Of a DNA stretch of 64,000 nt, positions 1 through 15,600 are shown piece after piece. Under the pieces are notes generated by a model. It worked only from the letters and a program-made list of their open reading frames with translations. It made no database searches and was not told the origin of the DNA. The position numbers and the translations under genes were made by a program. The number at the start of each line of letters is the position of its first letter. The stretch's first letter is position 1. The stretch is from Lytechinus variegatus. Taxonomy: Eukaryota; Echinodermata; Echinoidea; Temnopleuroida; Toxopneustidae. The stretch lies in NCBI RefSeq assembly GCF_018143015.1, contig NC_054743.1:44364922-44428921 (forward strand). The letters run 5' to 3'.

Positions 1-2325
1 AAGGATTTTTACCATAGAAAATTTTGACTTTTTCTTTTAAAAAGTTACATTGAATTATTAAACTTGACCTCAGTAGCTTATTAACAAAAAAAAATAAATT
101 AAAACAAAGATGCAGTATTGTTGGAATTATGCATGAAACAGACATGACCTGTTGTCTCAATCATTGTGCATCTCCCGTTTATCAAACATGAAATGTACTG
201 TCAAATACTGTTTTCGCCCTTCTGAACATGCTCCAGGTTGTGATTTGACGAGCTTGGTTAGATCATGGAGATTTCCCTGGTCAGATCAGGGAATTCCTTG
301 GTCAGAACAAGGAGATAGAGTTAATATCTCCTTGGTCAGAATGGTCAAAGGGGGTTGATATGCAAGAAAATGCAGAACACAGAGCAGTGCTGCATGCATG
401 CAAACTTGGAATGGGCTGAAAAGCACCACTGTTACATAATAGGCTGTGTATTCAAAACCACTGAAGCGAGACCAATAAAATTTTTATAGAAGTTAGAACA
501 AGAGATGGGCTTCCTATATCCATACATTTCATTGAGAATAATTTTTATTTTTGGAAGTTATTTAGCCGCATATCAGAGGGACATTTTTTTGGGACGCGCT
601 GTATAGGGCATTGAAATGGCGCATAGAATTTCCTGTTTTTAAGTAAATATATACACAAATATTTCTACAATAGTGCTCCGAGATTAAATCATTGTTACAA
701 ATTATTTTGATGATTTCCTAACACGTTTCTTTTACTTGTAAATAATCAGGATATAACAAACATTAAGCTCGCGCTTCACCCTCCCATTATTAGGCCTACA
801 TATTTTTTTTTCAGTTATAAGAGCGCTAAGCATGATCGGATTTTTATTTTTTTTAGGAGCGCTAAGCGTTATCGTATTTTTTTCTTTTCTTTAGGACTAT
901 ATTGTAGAAAGTTTTGCAGTATGCTTATTCCCACCACTTCACTCCCACTTTTTTAAAACTTTTTTTATTGATAAGGTTTACCTTTCTTTCTTTCGCTTTT
1001 TACCGTTATCTTCTCTCTTTTTTTGCAGCCAACAGGGGTCGCAGCCACCCGGTCCAAATGATATCAATGTTGCATCGAACCTTAACGTGTTATAAAATGC
1101 CTTGATCTGATAATAATTTTTTCTTAAATTACTCAAAGGGGTAGGATAGAAGCGTAGGAACGAGGCCGTTTTTTTGTTTGGGGGGGGGGGGGCTTCTTCA
1201 TCCCCTTTCGCTCTTATATATACATTTTTAATGGCCTTTACCTTCTGCAGAGCCCTCGGTAAGCCTTTCTTTCTCTTTGTCTAAGCGCGGAGGTGGGGTC
1301 GAGGGAGAAAGCTAGGGCCACCCGCCACTGGACTACTTTTATCTTCTTGTCATCTTCCATAATTCCTTGGTGGGAAAATAGCAGAACCATTTTAACGTCA
1401 CTTTCCTCCATTTTCTCCGTTCCCTTACCCTTCATTCATTTCCCCTTTTTCAATTCCTTCGCTCTTCCCCTTTCCCCCATTTTGCTTCTTTCGCTTTCCA
1501 TTCCTTTCTATATTCTATCCCTTTTTCTTTTCTCTTTCTTTCCTCTCTCTCTCTTTTCCTCTTCCCTTCTCCTTTTCCCTCTTCCTTTCCCTTCTTTTCT
1601 TTCTTTCCTTCTCTCATTTACTTTTATTTTTCTTTCCCCTCTCCATTTCCCTACAAATTTTCAACATTTTCTTTTCACAATAAAACCCTCATAAAATTTA
1701 GAGTTTGTTGGAATAATTTATAAAAGACAAATAACATTTCATTTCAAAGAAAAGAGGTAAACTCCAACAATACACATACAAAAAGTGGAGATTTGTTATT
1801 TTTATATTTACATTGTACATGTACATACATCTCTTTACTGCTCTGTGAATTACTTCTGCTTCATAATATGTAACTATGTGTCATGTTTATAGATGCTGCT
1901 CTGCCTAATCATGTTTTATCATATATATTTATTCTTTGAACATTACAATGCAATACTAGTAAACCTAAGATATGAAGGGGCAATGTTACTCACATCTGCT
2001 TTGAAACTTAATTTTCCTTTCATGGAAAATGAAAGCAAATATATTGAATAATTTTTCAAAATTAGAGTAAAAACTAAAATCATTTATGTGACAATAATCA
2101 AATAACCATCTTATACAAAATTCATTCAATAATAATAATAAAAAAATCTATGAAATATAAATTCTAATGAAAAAAACGACCTTTGACCTTGCTGTATTAA
2201 CGTGAAATTATACTCATCTAATTTCTGATACATAGTATCATAGTATTCAAGTTTAATAAAAGACAGATTGATAATTTCAACATTACCATGAAATTCACAT
2301 ATTAAACTGGTAATTGATTTCTTAA
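1..2325. other. Intergenic DNA downstream of RPF2, no gene seen
   Basis: I see no conserved coding segment on either strand. The stretch is AT-rich, with a short motif, GAGCGCTAAGC, appearing twice near 822 and 857. A G-homopolymer sits near 1180. A pyrimidine-rich tract at 1395-1680 gives a long but low-complexity open frame that should not be taken as a gene. A near-DR1 sequence (CGACCTTTGACCT) occurs near 2178. Confidence 0.6.
1395..1680. repeat. Pyrimidine-rich low-complexity tract
   Basis: The plus strand is almost entirely C and T (TTTCC, CTCT and TTCTTT runs). The open frame through it encodes only F, L, S and P, as such tracts do. Confidence 0.8.
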
Positions 2326-3040
2326 AACCCTATCTAGGCTGAGGTACTTTGGGAGATCACATGGGGGGGGGGGGGCTCGCTGGCCCCCTACAGATCTCGT
2401 TAGTAGAAAATTGGCACACAAGTTTAGGACATAATCTACAAAATTATATAGTAATTTATTTCATGCAAATTACCATTAATTATTTATGCTAATTTATGCA
2501 TAATTGGTATCCAAATCATACCTTTTCCTCTAACTCCCTAAATAAAGCTCCAAAATGTCCTAATTTTTGGTGTAAAATCTCTTTGTGGTGTTGTGCAAAT
2601 GTATGTACAGAATCAAAATTGTGATATCAGATCAATTTCTTATGTTTTATATTGTTTTTGTACTTTCTTATGCATTTCTTTGTTTTTTCTACCTTGTTTT
2701 TCATTCTTTTATTAATGAACTTTGTTGGAGACTCTCGAGAGATCATACAAACATAAAGAGCATAAAATAAATCCATCTAGACCAGCAAAATTAAAACTAA
2801 TCATACATTTATGATTTTTGGTTGATAACACAATGTGCACCGACTTTCTACATGAAATCACATTTTTTACCAATATTGGGTCTGACATGCTTTTACAAAA
2901 TGTTGCTTAATTTCGGAACCGTGTACCCGGGCATCGCATATCTGGTCTCAAAAGATGCACAAGACTTAAAGTATAAAGTCAGCGAGCGGATCGCTAAAAT
3001 TTTTCTCTTTTTTTTGGGGGGGGGGGGCCTCTGAGGTCTC
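2326..3040 (+). mobile_element. Element A copy 1 (non-autonomous DNA element, about 0.7 kb)
   Basis: The left end reads AACCCTATCTAGGCT. This is the inverse complement of the right end of the copy at 7.1-7.8 kb (GCCTAGATAGGGTT), so the family has terminal inverted repeats. The interior is shared closely with that copy: a G-rich left block, an AT-rich middle with AGGACATAATCTACAA, and a right block with GGTCTCAAAAG and the phrase AAGTCAGCGAGCG. The right end is degraded. No coding capacity is visible, and the superfamily is unknown to me. Confidence 0.6.
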
Positions 3041-3675
3041 CCAGCCTATGTTGATACAAGTTCAATGACCCGCAAGTGACCTTTGGTAACTTTACCATCA
3101 ATTTGATCCTTTGATCAATTGTTAAGTTTTGTGTTACAGCTCCCAGGTAGCCAAAATTTCAGCTGAGCCATCATGTATTCTCTCACCATGTTAATAATAG
3201 TTTGCCAAACTCATTCCTTCCAGTAACATTTATCAATGCTTTACTACTGCTTGTCTCACCTACCAACAATAAGGTTTCATAAAGCTTTTGTACATGTAGG
3301 ACTCAACACTAAAAACCCTAACCTTACATCGTAGACGAAATTAAGCCAGGAGTAATTGTCGCAGGAGCATTTGTTGTGTCACCCTAATTGCTTTCTTTTC
3401 CACGCCTCATTCGATATTAATTTACCTCACTATCTCTGGTCTGGCAATACCAGGATCAAGCTATAAAAGGAATGCATTTGATTCTGTTTGATGGGACAGT
3501 CTTAAATTGGCTGATCCCCGAAGATGAAGCTATACATCAGATTATCCCATTGCTTTTCACAGAGACAGGTGTCAGCAAATAATCCATTTGCAAAGTCAAA
3601 ACAGACAGACTTTAAGTTCAGGCAAATATATTATCCATGCTTGTCATCAAGTTCTAGTGTGTTCACTCTAATTGA

Positions 3676-6600
3676 TCATTCTTTCCTTTTCTTCTTTACA
3701 TCACTCTTGTTGTCTTCTGTTTGTTCCTTTGTCCTCTTGAGGGCTTTGACCTTCCTGATCTGTAGCTTGGCCAAGACTTGTTTCTCCATGTGTACTCTAC
3801 CGTGCATGGTCTTAAAAACGTCATGGCTGATGTTTTTCTTCTTCTTTGGCTGGTGATGAAAGAAATATGTTACAGAATGATTAGGAAAATATGTTGTGAT
3901 GTGCTTCAACATGACCATCATCCGCATCATCATCTAGCATCATCTTCATCATATCATCATCATCATATCACCATGATGATGATCATCAATTCTTCATCAT
4001 CATCTAGCAACACCTTCATCATTATCACCACCACCATCATCATCATCATCACCATCATCATCATCATTATCACCACCATCATCACCACCATCATCATCAT
4101 CATCATTATCATCACCATCGTCATCATCATCACCATCATCATCATCACCACCATCATCATCATCATTACCATCGTCATCATCATCACCATCATCATCATC
4201 AGAGCTGTCAACCTGAACAAGTACATTTCAGTAATTCAAAAGCTGAATATCAGTATTTTGGTGAGGAAATCAGTATTTTCAAAGATATGCCATAGGACAA
4301 AACATAAAACTGAACTTTACAAATCAGTATTTTGTAAGAAACAATCATTATTCTTCTCATTTTCAGTACTAAATACTGAAAATCAGTACTACTTGGCAGC
4401 TATGCATCATCATCAGCATCACCATCATCATCATCTAGCATTATCTTCATCATCATCATCGTAATCATCATTATCATCACCACCGCCACCACCATCACAA
4501 CCATCACCACCACCACCATCATCATCAATTCATCATGATCATCAATTCATTACCATCATGCACCCATGTTTAAATTCAAGTTATCATGAGAATAAAGAGA
4601 AATCAATCAAGGACACACATCCCACCATCAACAAAAACATTAATCCTTGAGAATTTGTATAGGACAAATAAGAGCAAATACCATAAAGCAATCACCTGAT
4701 TTGTATTTCCGACCCCCATTTTCCTCATTCTCTTTAATACTTAATTTCAACTGTGCGTGCCATAATAAGAGCATTACAACTTTTCATATGTACTAGAAAA
4801 CAAAGACAAATCATGTTAAGAAGGTCATACAACATAAGGGGTTGGATGTGAATATCTATTGGAATTGCCTATGAATATACATTAACCCTAAAAGGACTGG
4901 AAGGATTGGGCTATTTGAGATGTATTGAGGATGGGTGGGGGGGCATGATGGTCACCCTTCTGATCTCGGCCCCTGTTCGTGCGATATGGGCCGAAATTTG
5001 GCATGCTTATTCTTTACTACATAAACTAAAAGGTAGTGGAAAAAAAATTGAAAATACTTATTTTTATTGATAAAATATGCAAATTTATTCATGAAAAACA
5101 ATATTTTGCATATCACACACCAAACTACACTTCAAACTTTCTTATGTTTTTGCAGATGTCATCTTTTAATCTAATTTAAAGGTTATCACAAAGAAAAAAA
5201 AAGTAATTTTTTTCCTTAGATATTTCTTTGTTTTTATTATTTCATATATATTTCTTAGTTTTTTATCTTTTGTTTTTCATTGTTTTTTCCAATGGAAATT
5301 ATTACAGACCATCTAACAACTAAATTCAAACCCTTAATTAAGCAGACCAATTAGAACAATCCCACCAACCAATTTTGTACACAAAGTATAAAAATTAGCC
5401 ATTTTTGACATGACATTGTCTCGTAAAAAGTCACGTGGCATCGCGATGCTACACCCATATGTTGCGAACTTGGTCTCAAAAGTTGCACGAGACTTCAGAG
5501 AAAAAGTCATAAAATTTTGCAGCACTATCTTTTTGCGTTTCGGAAATATCGAGTGAAGCATCGGGGGATGGGGAGTCATGTCCCCCAGTCTTTTTATAGT
5601 TAAGTTACATGACACCTAGAGATCCTTGTCATCTGATTGGTTGTTCGATATCAACCATTCAGTCCATTTTACAATGACGTCACCATCCACGCGATTGTTT
5701 TCCCATTCATCATGAAATTTTGGATCCATGCGATTTTGTACATTGCACACTTGCAGAGACACACGTGAAAACACTGTTTGCAGCGTGTATCACCGTCACA
5801 TGTACGTATGCGACAATCAACAGCCCATGCTCACTCAGCTGTATGCACCTTTGCATCCAAATTAAAAAACGTCAAATGACAAGGATCTATTTTAAGGTGT
5901 CATACAAACAAATGTTTTTCATTTGTGCAATGGACAAAAAATTTGAAGGGGAATCCAACCCAAGTAAAAACTTGTTTTTGTAAGGAAAAGAAAAATCAGA
6001 CAAGGTGGTAGGTGAAAGTCTGAACAATATTGGACAAACAAAAATGAAGCTATGAATTTTTTAAAGTTGTAAATATTGGTAATCACTATACCCATGGAGA
6101 TTTCAAATTGGCCGCATATGTCATGTCAAAGTGATGTAAGGCAAGGATTACTCTTCCATGTACTCCAATACACATCATGGCTAAAATGTCATTTTCCCCA
6201 AAAGTTTTATTTCAAATTATATATTTCTTTCATGAGGACATAAAACAATATACTACCTGGGTTATATTTAGATTACTGCCCAAGGGGAAATGGTACTTAT
6301 GAGAAAACCACAAATCCCTGATAATAAAGTACAAGGCCTATGGGAAAGTTGTCCGTGCCCCTTGTCATAATTTATTTACCCAGTTGCCAATTTGAAATCT
6401 ACATGGTATTAGTGATCTCAATTTTAAAGTAGCTCTAATTTTCTTATTGCTTGTCCGATTTCTTTCAAACTTTCACCATTCTGTTTAATTTATTTTTCTC
6501 CTTCCCAACATAACATTTTATGGCCAAGGCTGGATTCACCTTTAAGTACCCTGAAAGATCTTTCATCTTTTACCTCATAAACCTTCTGGCTATTGCACTC

Positions 6601-9600
6601 ATAAACATTCATTATTTGTACATTATGTTCAAATGAAAAATTTACAATTCTCAAAATCATACAAATGAAATTACCTTGAGGGCCTTGGGTTTCTTGCAAG
6701 CTCTCTTGAATAGATCTTGTGAAGCCAGTCTATTTCTTCTTAGGACCAAGTCTAAAGATGGGCCTATCTCCGTCAGCTCTACGCGAGGAGTTCGGCTCCC
6801 CGATTTCTTCAACAAGACTCTGAAAATAACACAGCGAGCACAGTTTCAATATGGCAATTAATTTTATTTCATGCTGATGAAATTAAACTAATACATTGAC
6901 CTCTGATGCACAATCACTTTATGAGTACTAAGATTTTGTTTGGACATAAAAAAACCCTTGAAACTCATACCTATTTTTAAGAGTAATTTTGGCTGAAAAG
7001 TGTACAATCTTTTTTGAGGATTTTCCTTAAAACTTAAAAATGACCCATGTTTTACAAATAGAAAAAATTGACAAGCCAAAAAAAAAAATTAAAATAAAAT
7101 GTCATCATTCAAGATGACAGGGGGGACCTCCCAGGCCGCCCCCTAAGATCTCGGCCGTCGACCGCCCGATCGCGCCGAAAATTGGCACGCGGGTTGCTTG
7201 GGACATAATCTACAAGATTGTATAGTAATTTATTTCACGCAAATTGCTATTAAGTGATTATGCTAACTTATGCGTAATTAGTATGCAAAATCATACTTTT
7301 TCCTCTAAAACTCCCTAAATAAAGCTCCAAATGTACTAATTTTTGTGGTGTCCTTAGCAAGTGTACATGAAAAAAATTTTGATATCAAATCATTTTCTTA
7401 TGTATTCTATTGTTTTTTGCAATTTCTTCTGTATTTGTTTGTTTTTTACCTTTTGTTTTTCATTGTTTTTTCAATGAAATTTGTTGGGGACTCTTCTGTG
7501 ATCATAAAAAAGCATAAAATGAATACATTTAGAATAGCAAAACTACAAATAATCGTACATTTATGAATTTTGGTTGAAAACACAATTTGCATTGACTTTG
7601 TACATGAAAACACGTTTTTGAGCAATTTACGTTCTGACATGCACTTACATAATGTTGCGTAATTTAGGAACCACGCACCCGGGTGACGCTAAATTGGTCT
7701 CAAAAGTTGCGCAAGACTTGAAGGTAAAAAGTCAGAGAGCGGCGCAGTAAAAAAATTTCGCACGGCGAAAATATTGCATGATTCTTTGAGGGGGGCCTCA
7801 GAGACCCCCCCCCCGCCTAGATAGGGTTAAAAAAGTGGCCACAATGTCTCATTTCTGCTATGCAGGCGAGCCAAAATGTGTCTGAGCTTTGTTGCACTAT
7901 CTCTGGAAGAGCCTTACATATAAGTCTTAAACTTTAAATCAGAGAATGTGCAGACCAGCCTTTAATTCTTCCTTTTCCCCTTTTATCACATCTAAAAAGA
8001 GATCAGTATTCATGATTTTTCTGGTGCTTACTTGTAACTCCTCATGAGGATCTTCCCATCAATAGCTGTAAAACTGAGCACACATTCCATTCCACCTAAT
8101 CTAACAGCATCTACTACTGGACCACGGAAAAAATCTGAAAACAAAAACAAAGACATAGAGAGGCAACGTCATGAAATAATAAATCTTTTTTGCATCTGAT
8201 CCCAGCTTCTCTCCATTCTCACTTAATTTCATGAAATGCTCAAGCCAAGATAATAATTAAGCTTTCCAATCTTTCATAGGACCTACAAAATCATGGCAAA
8301 TCACTTCAAGAAGATCACAGGTATGTGGGGGGGGGTTGACATATACATATCTTGTGGAATTTTCCCGAAGATACAAGAAAAAATATCAAGAGATCAAATA
8401 AAACATGACATCGAAAAATATAAAAATTTGTAGACATACATTCTTTTAAATATAGTTTTGTGAAACTTTTTTAATAATGTAATTTATTTTTTCTCATTTT
8501 CAATGAAATTTTATTGAACAACATTGCATCATGGTGTGCTGAATAAATATAAACATTACAAGTGCTTTCTCAAGAAAAACAAGAGGACATATTTCCCAGA
8601 TGGGGGGGGGACAGACGTCAGTCAGTATCACTCCCCATAAGTTTTATACCAAAGTATTTAACGGAAGGAGATGACATTTTTTAAAAGTGCATTCGTCAAC
8701 AGTGCCATGAAAACTTATTGGCTTGATATAATGGCCACAAAGGAGGTTGAACATAAAAACTGGATACTATACATTCACTAGCATACCAGAAGGGGAGGGG
8801 GCAGGATAGAGTGCCCCCTCCAACACGATTTTGATGACCTTTTTGTGTTTTTGACAGTTGCATCCAGAAATGACGGTGATACTTGTTCAAAAAAATTCGC
8901 TCAATTACGTCATCTGGATACATCACAGCGAAAGAAAAAAAGTTGGCAGCAACCATTGTATGTTTTACCTATGAGTAAGTTCTTAAGCTTCTGGTGTATA
9001 TGATCATTATCAAACAGCTCTCCAGTAAACATCAGACAAGGCTTAGTCCCAGATGTACACTTTGATGTCTGTAACATAAAGGAATGACAGAAATTATTAG
9101 CTTTGAAATACAGAGGATAAATATATTTACAAGTAAAATTGTCATTTAAATCCACCTAAAACACTTGCTTTGACAAGTGTAATACTCTATTTGTCCATGT
9201 TTTTTTAATAAACATATTCATCTTGGCAGGGGAAGGCAGAGGGGGCGAGGGTGTGGGTTAGGAGTGCAGTCACTGCAGTGAGACCAATGAAAATGCACTA
9301 GTTTTTCTAGCTACATTTCAGCAACTTAAGATAAAGAAATTTTTTGTGTGTACATTTTCATCCTATCATCTGATTTCGCACACCTTTCCAAGTTATTTTT
9401 CACTTAATATTCAATTTCTGTCCCAAAAATAATGCTGATAATGTTAAATGTGCACACATTAATTCATGAAAAAAAAAGAGAAAAGAAAACACATAATGCC
9501 TCGATGGGACATACAGTGCATCCCAGAAATATTTATTTGTTAAAAGCAAAAAAAAAAACTAAAACAAACAAATATTTTCAGTAAGATAAATTTAAACATG

Positions 9601-12600
9601 TCCTTTTGTCAAAATAACAAACAATACAATACAAAATGGTCAAGAAGATTTTTTCTACATTTGTGTCAAATACAATATGCATAGAATTACTGCACAAGAT
9701 TCATAAGGAGGCCATAGGATTTCCTTAGCAAGAGTTGATTTATTCACATACATGTATATATTTTAAGTTCTTTGTTTTGCTAAATACAGCAAATCTCTCA
9801 ATCAGACCAAAATAAGATTTGAACATGGAGCTTACAACAGATAAACAAGTCTTCCTCATCACTAGATAGACAGCACAAGCTTAAAGCAAGTTGCTCATTC
9901 TTCCAAACATCTCTTTGCTGATCAAAGCGCTCCGGCAAAGTCAAGAGTTTGAAAGAACATCATAAGAACCAATATGAAGGCACAAACTTATACACAAAAT
10001 GAACAGGCTTCTGAAGGATGGATATTGAATTGAATGGAGGATAAAATCACAGTTGTTGGGAATTCAAATCCTCACCTCTTCGTGAAGATAAAATAAAATT
10101 TAAAATAGTTAAGATTTCCCCCTTTAATACTGTCTCCAAGTCCAAACCCCTCCAAACAATAAACTGGGGTTCTTATCTACTCTTTCTAGGATGTGAGTAT
10201 ATTAATAGCCAAATATTCTAGCAAAATATCAAGATCTACCAACATAAAGGGACAAGCTTAAACCTCAACAAGAGATAACATGTTTCTTTATTTGAGAACT
10301 GTTTTAACTCCCTTCTAAACAAATGATTGGAATTTGTAATCATATTTCTAGGACGGGGGACCATTAAAGTAACAAGTATAAGGAGGGGGAATATTGCAAA
10401 TGAACCCAATGTCATTTTTTCCCCAAAAAATTAAGACTTGGGGATTTTCCTGAAAACTTGCTCAAACCCCTTTATCATAAAATATGCTTGAAAACATTCA
10501 TCTTTATTCTGAACAAACAGCCTCTGCCAGGCAGCAATTGATATTGGTTGACCATAATACATGTAATCATGCCATAATTCACCAAGTATATATCAGATTA
10601 AAACCAATGATACATGTATAACATGCAACGTATAAATCAAGTAAGCCTAATGATACTTAATTTCCTCTCAAGGCAACAACTTAAAGTCCACCACATGCAC
10701 ATGAGAGAATCGATGACGTCCCTTACTCACTATTTCTTTTGTTTTTTATTGTTTGAATTATACAATATTTCAACTTTTACAGATTTTACAATAAGGAGCA
10801 ACTTGACTGAACCACAAAATGTTAAACAGTGGTAATTCCACATGTTCAGGACGAAATAAAACTTCGTTTCACAGGACAATGAGGAAAAACTTAGAATATT
10901 TTATATTTCATGTAATAAAATACAAAAGAAATAGTGAGAGATGTCATCGGTTTTCTCATTTGAATACCAACCGAAATGTGCATATATTTTGTGAAATTAA
11001 GCATAACTTAAAAATGTCATAACTTACTTATTTTACATCCGATTTTGAAGAAATTTTCAGTGTCGTGCTTGTTGGAGTTTTCTCTTTTTAATTTTATTCA
11101 AATCAACTTTTTGTTGGAGTGGACTTATCCTTTAATTCAGCACAAAAAATTACCAGCTGTCAATTCAATCACAATTATTCAGGTCAGACAGGAATGTGAA
11201 GAGTTTTCACCAAGTGGCCAGTAATTCATCAGGATATCTACAATATCACTATAATTAGAATACTTCTGAGAGGCATTGCCTCCATGTGTAAGGCATGCTG
11301 CTTGGGTAGATGGGGTTTTATCAGATATGTTCCTGTATTCATTTCATCTAATAGTATGAACTTGATTATCAGTACCCTCACCTTAAATGAATGCATAGAT
11401 TTGAAGTTCTCAACACCAAGTTCTATCATATCCAGCGTATGATACTCAAACATTCGACCTGTAAAAAAAAAAGAGAGGAAGGAGAGAGGAAATGAAGGAA
11501 GAAAGCCTACATAGGTTTCCATGACACTTGACTCAACAGGTAGTCACAGCAGGCAACCATTTTATTGGAAAATGAAGGTTATTTCCATATACATTTATAT
11601 ATAAGCCTTACTGTCTCAGCGAGTGTACATATTCCGCATGAGCAGTTGCGCTATGGGAAAAGAATAGCGCAATCATAACATTTGAACATTAATGAAGCAC
11701 ACATCAAGTAATTATGACTGTATTCTTTATTGGGGGGGGGGAAGGATTACCCAAAACAAACATTACATCTTTTGTAAAATAGTAACAATTTGTCTTACAA
11801 TAAACAATGTTATTATGCATACTCTATGTTCTATGTCTTTTGTAATACATGGCATTACTGACAGATCCAGGGGGGGGGTACAGCCGGCCTGTGCCTCCCC
11901 CCTTTAAGAAGCAAAATTAAAATTTGTAATGTAAAAATGCCATTAAAACAGAGGTGTGCCCCCTCATTTGAAAGTAAAGACCTTCATCTTGGTTACGAAC
12001 CTTTTTTTTGTATTATCATATCTTTTCTTAGACAGTACTTTGTGACATTCCTAGACCATATTATGTGACATTAAACAAAATGACTTACCAAAGACCAGGT
12101 TATGGGGTCTTTTCTTGGAATGAGAACCAAAAGCAAACAGTGAGGCATCGTTCTTCTGTGCCATGAACTCCAAAGAAGTCTGATCTTCAAATGGACGCAT
12201 GATGTTTTTTCTGTAAGTCATGAAATGGAGGAACAAACAAATACATATTGATAGTCCTTGGTGGGTCTCGATTTATTTTATTACTTTTAGTAAAAAACTG
12301 CATATATTCATGAAACTGGTGAAAGAGGTTGACTTTTGCACTATTTGAGGCATATGTAAGATTGCTATGGAAGACAGAAACCAGTAAAAAATAGTCATAG
12401 TTGGACAATTCCACTGTCAACCAGCGATAAAATATCACTTTTTTGTTGAAATTAATAAGACTTTCAGAACCTTGGGGTTAGCAGTCCTAAAATAAAGCAC
12501 TGGTGTTGCCACACCCAACAGTTACTCTTGGTCTGACTCTAACAATCATTTCCTAAACTTGTATTCACTTGCATTAATTCTCATATAAAATGTAGGTAGG

Positions 12601-15600
12601 ATATTTTTTTTGGATACTCTCCCAGATTAGGGGAATAAAATTTGTAAATGTTATGACAAGCAAGCAAGTAGGCAAAAAAGGCCACTTATGGAAGCACAAG
12701 TTCCTGTCCAATTTTATGAAAACTCTCAGAACTGGCCACTCTGTCCCCATCAGGGACACAAGTGCCTATATCTTTATTTGTTTATGTCCTCACCTCTTTA
12801 ACATTTGACTGTGTGGTTTCCTGAGCATGTGTAACTCTGTAAGCAATGCTGTTATCCTCTCACTGGTATGACCACCTCGAATCATCAACGAGGTCTTGGT
12901 GTTTTCAACCAGCTTTGGGTCTCTCTTTTCAAGAGCCCTTTTGACTCGTTGATTCTTAGGTTTTCTGTGGTGGGAGACAGAGAAAGAGAGCAAGTTAGCT
13001 CTTATCAAAGATTTTACACTTGCAAAAAAAAAGAAGAAATGAGAAAATGAGATAAAAAAAATATAAGAGCATAAAAACATTCTATAATAAAAACTAATTT
13101 TCAAAAAAGTTTCAAAACCAAACAATTGGAGAATGGTACAATGTTTAATCAACCATTGTATTCCACATCTCAGTAAAAAAAAGAAGAAATGAGAAAATGA
13201 GATAATGGCATAAAAAACATTCTATAATAAAAACTAATTTTTAAAAAAGTTTCAAAACCAAACCATTTGAGTACGGTACAATGTTTGATTAACCGTTGTA
13301 CTCCACATCTCAGTCAAACACACCTAAAGTTCTTGCCACACGTAAACAACAATGCCTGGAGAACGACCCCCCCCCCAGTCAATGGTACAACTTTGTAATC
13401 ATGTTTTTCAAATTATAATCGTTTTATACCATCTGAGTCAGAAAAACCTTAAACCTCAAATCACCAATTTAAGGAAAAGATATGTCACAAACACAAAACC
13501 ATTAGCCTGGGCTCCAAGTCTAAAAGTGTATTTTCTCCCTAATAATTTGAATACCATATTTATTATACACATGGTACAAAAATTATTTGGGATAATTATT
13601 AAGTATTTTTTTACTGTGATGTAATTTTTGATCTGTGTAAGAGTAAGGCACAAGGGCATGACTGCAATAACAAATCAAGATGCCAATGAAAATCATTATA
13701 CTAGGATGAGAATTGCAGTATATTCCATTGCAAAACACCTTTTCAATAATTAGCAATAACATGAGAATTGATTAATAAACACTTTTTACTATCAACTTTC
13801 AAGTTAATTTTATTTAAATGGTGTATGCAATGACATTGTGGATGGCCTGAAGTATCAGTTCACTTCAATTCAATATCATTGACTTGACTTATTTTTAACT
13901 AGAGTCTATATCTAGATCAATGTACATGTATGCACATTTTACCAAACTCTAAAGTTTAATTCTATATTTTCATCACAATCCAATCAGCAGGGGCGTCGAT
14001 CCATTTTTCAGATTGGGGGGGGGGGCAAAATCATGAATCAATTTTCCAAAGGTGCTCGATCACACAAAACAAACTCACATACACACACACATATGCCTAT
14101 ATATATGTGCACATATATATATGTATATATATATACACACACACATATATATGTATATATATATCTCACCAGCAGATTAATGCGAGCGCGAAGCGCGAGC
14201 TGAAAATTTTGATATTTCGATCTGAAAAAAAAATTGAGTTTAATGGACGTTTATAATGAAGAACAAGATATACATATTGAACAAAAGTTTATTGCAAATC
14301 GAAGTGGGAGTTCTTATGAGGTTTAGAACTGAAAACGGGACCATATTCACCTATTTAATCATGGAAAGTATGGGTTTTTGTTACAGAAGTCATGCGAGTG
14401 CATGAAATTTTTTGATATTCCAATCTGGAAAGTGGACATTTTGAGCACGATTTTAGACGAAGAACGAGTTGTGTATCTCAATCTTGCTTGCTTATTTCTG
14501 TGTAACATTACAATCTTATTTTTAGCACATGCGGAATTATTGAGGGGGCAAAACAATGTTTGCCCCCCCTGCCCCCCATAATCGATGCCTCTGCCAATCA
14601 GGTAAAGGAATGAAGTACTTCTTCTGTAGATATTCTGTTTTTCACTTCGGGCATTTGAAAATTTATCTAGATAGTTTGAAATAGTTTGAAATTAAGCTTT
14701 ATTTTACATGTTCTAACTTTTACACCTAGACATTTGTGTCTGTGAATTTGATCGTCATGATTGATGTTCTGTTCTAAATTTTTATAATTGATCAAATAAT
14801 ATCAAACTTCCATCTTGAGGCCCTTTTGGCAATTGGCATAGTTATAGTATACCCATGTAGTCATGACATGGTGCCAATAATGATAAAAATTATGACACTG
14901 TCTTCACCATGTAGACAGGGTCGGAGATGGACTCGCTTGGAATCAGACTCAGTAAATAAATGTCACGAGGGTTGTTGCTGTCTCTTAAAAGTCTTGGCCT
15001 GGCCGAGCAGAGTTGAAGGGGCTTCACAGGGTGGCCAGACGTCCCGTATTTTCCCAGGATCATCCCGTATTTTGCTCCATTGTCTCAGCGTCCCAACAAA
15101 CCCTTCCCAGGTCGCCTATTTGTCCCGAATTTCAGAATATTGAACAAAATATAATTAATACATAGAAAAGAGAATAAAATCGGCAGGAAATATTTATGCT
15201 TTATTATAGATTCTCAGATTAATGATTTGGTGATGTAATCAGAGGACAAAGCCTATTATTTGAGTTTTCATAAAGATCTAGTTCTTTTAGCTTCTGTTTT
15301 TAAGTCCTGTTGTGATCAGTGTGAACTTCTAATGGGATGAGAGATGCCAATGTGTGATGCCACAATGTTTTATTTAATTTTTAACTTTGACAATGTTTCA
15401 CTTTGAAATTTTATTCATTTCTAAAACATTTTTGTTTTTAAAAGAATTTAAAATATATAAACAAGTGGAGCAACTCTGGCAGTCTCACCTGCATCGCGCA
15501 ATTCAATATAGCAGCAGTGCTGAGTTTGAAAACTACTATAAAATAATAAATTATTCACAAGTTTCATGAACTAGGTCCATATATTTTTTAAGTTATGATG

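Noticed and set aside
1293..1694. A 133-codon open frame rich in F, L, S and P
   Set aside because: It lies in a pyrimidine-rich tract and has no complexity or family resemblance.
3778..4464. A 228-codon frame with poly-Ile/His/Ser
   Set aside because: It reads through the CAT microsatellite and overlaps the last RPF2 exon on the other strand.
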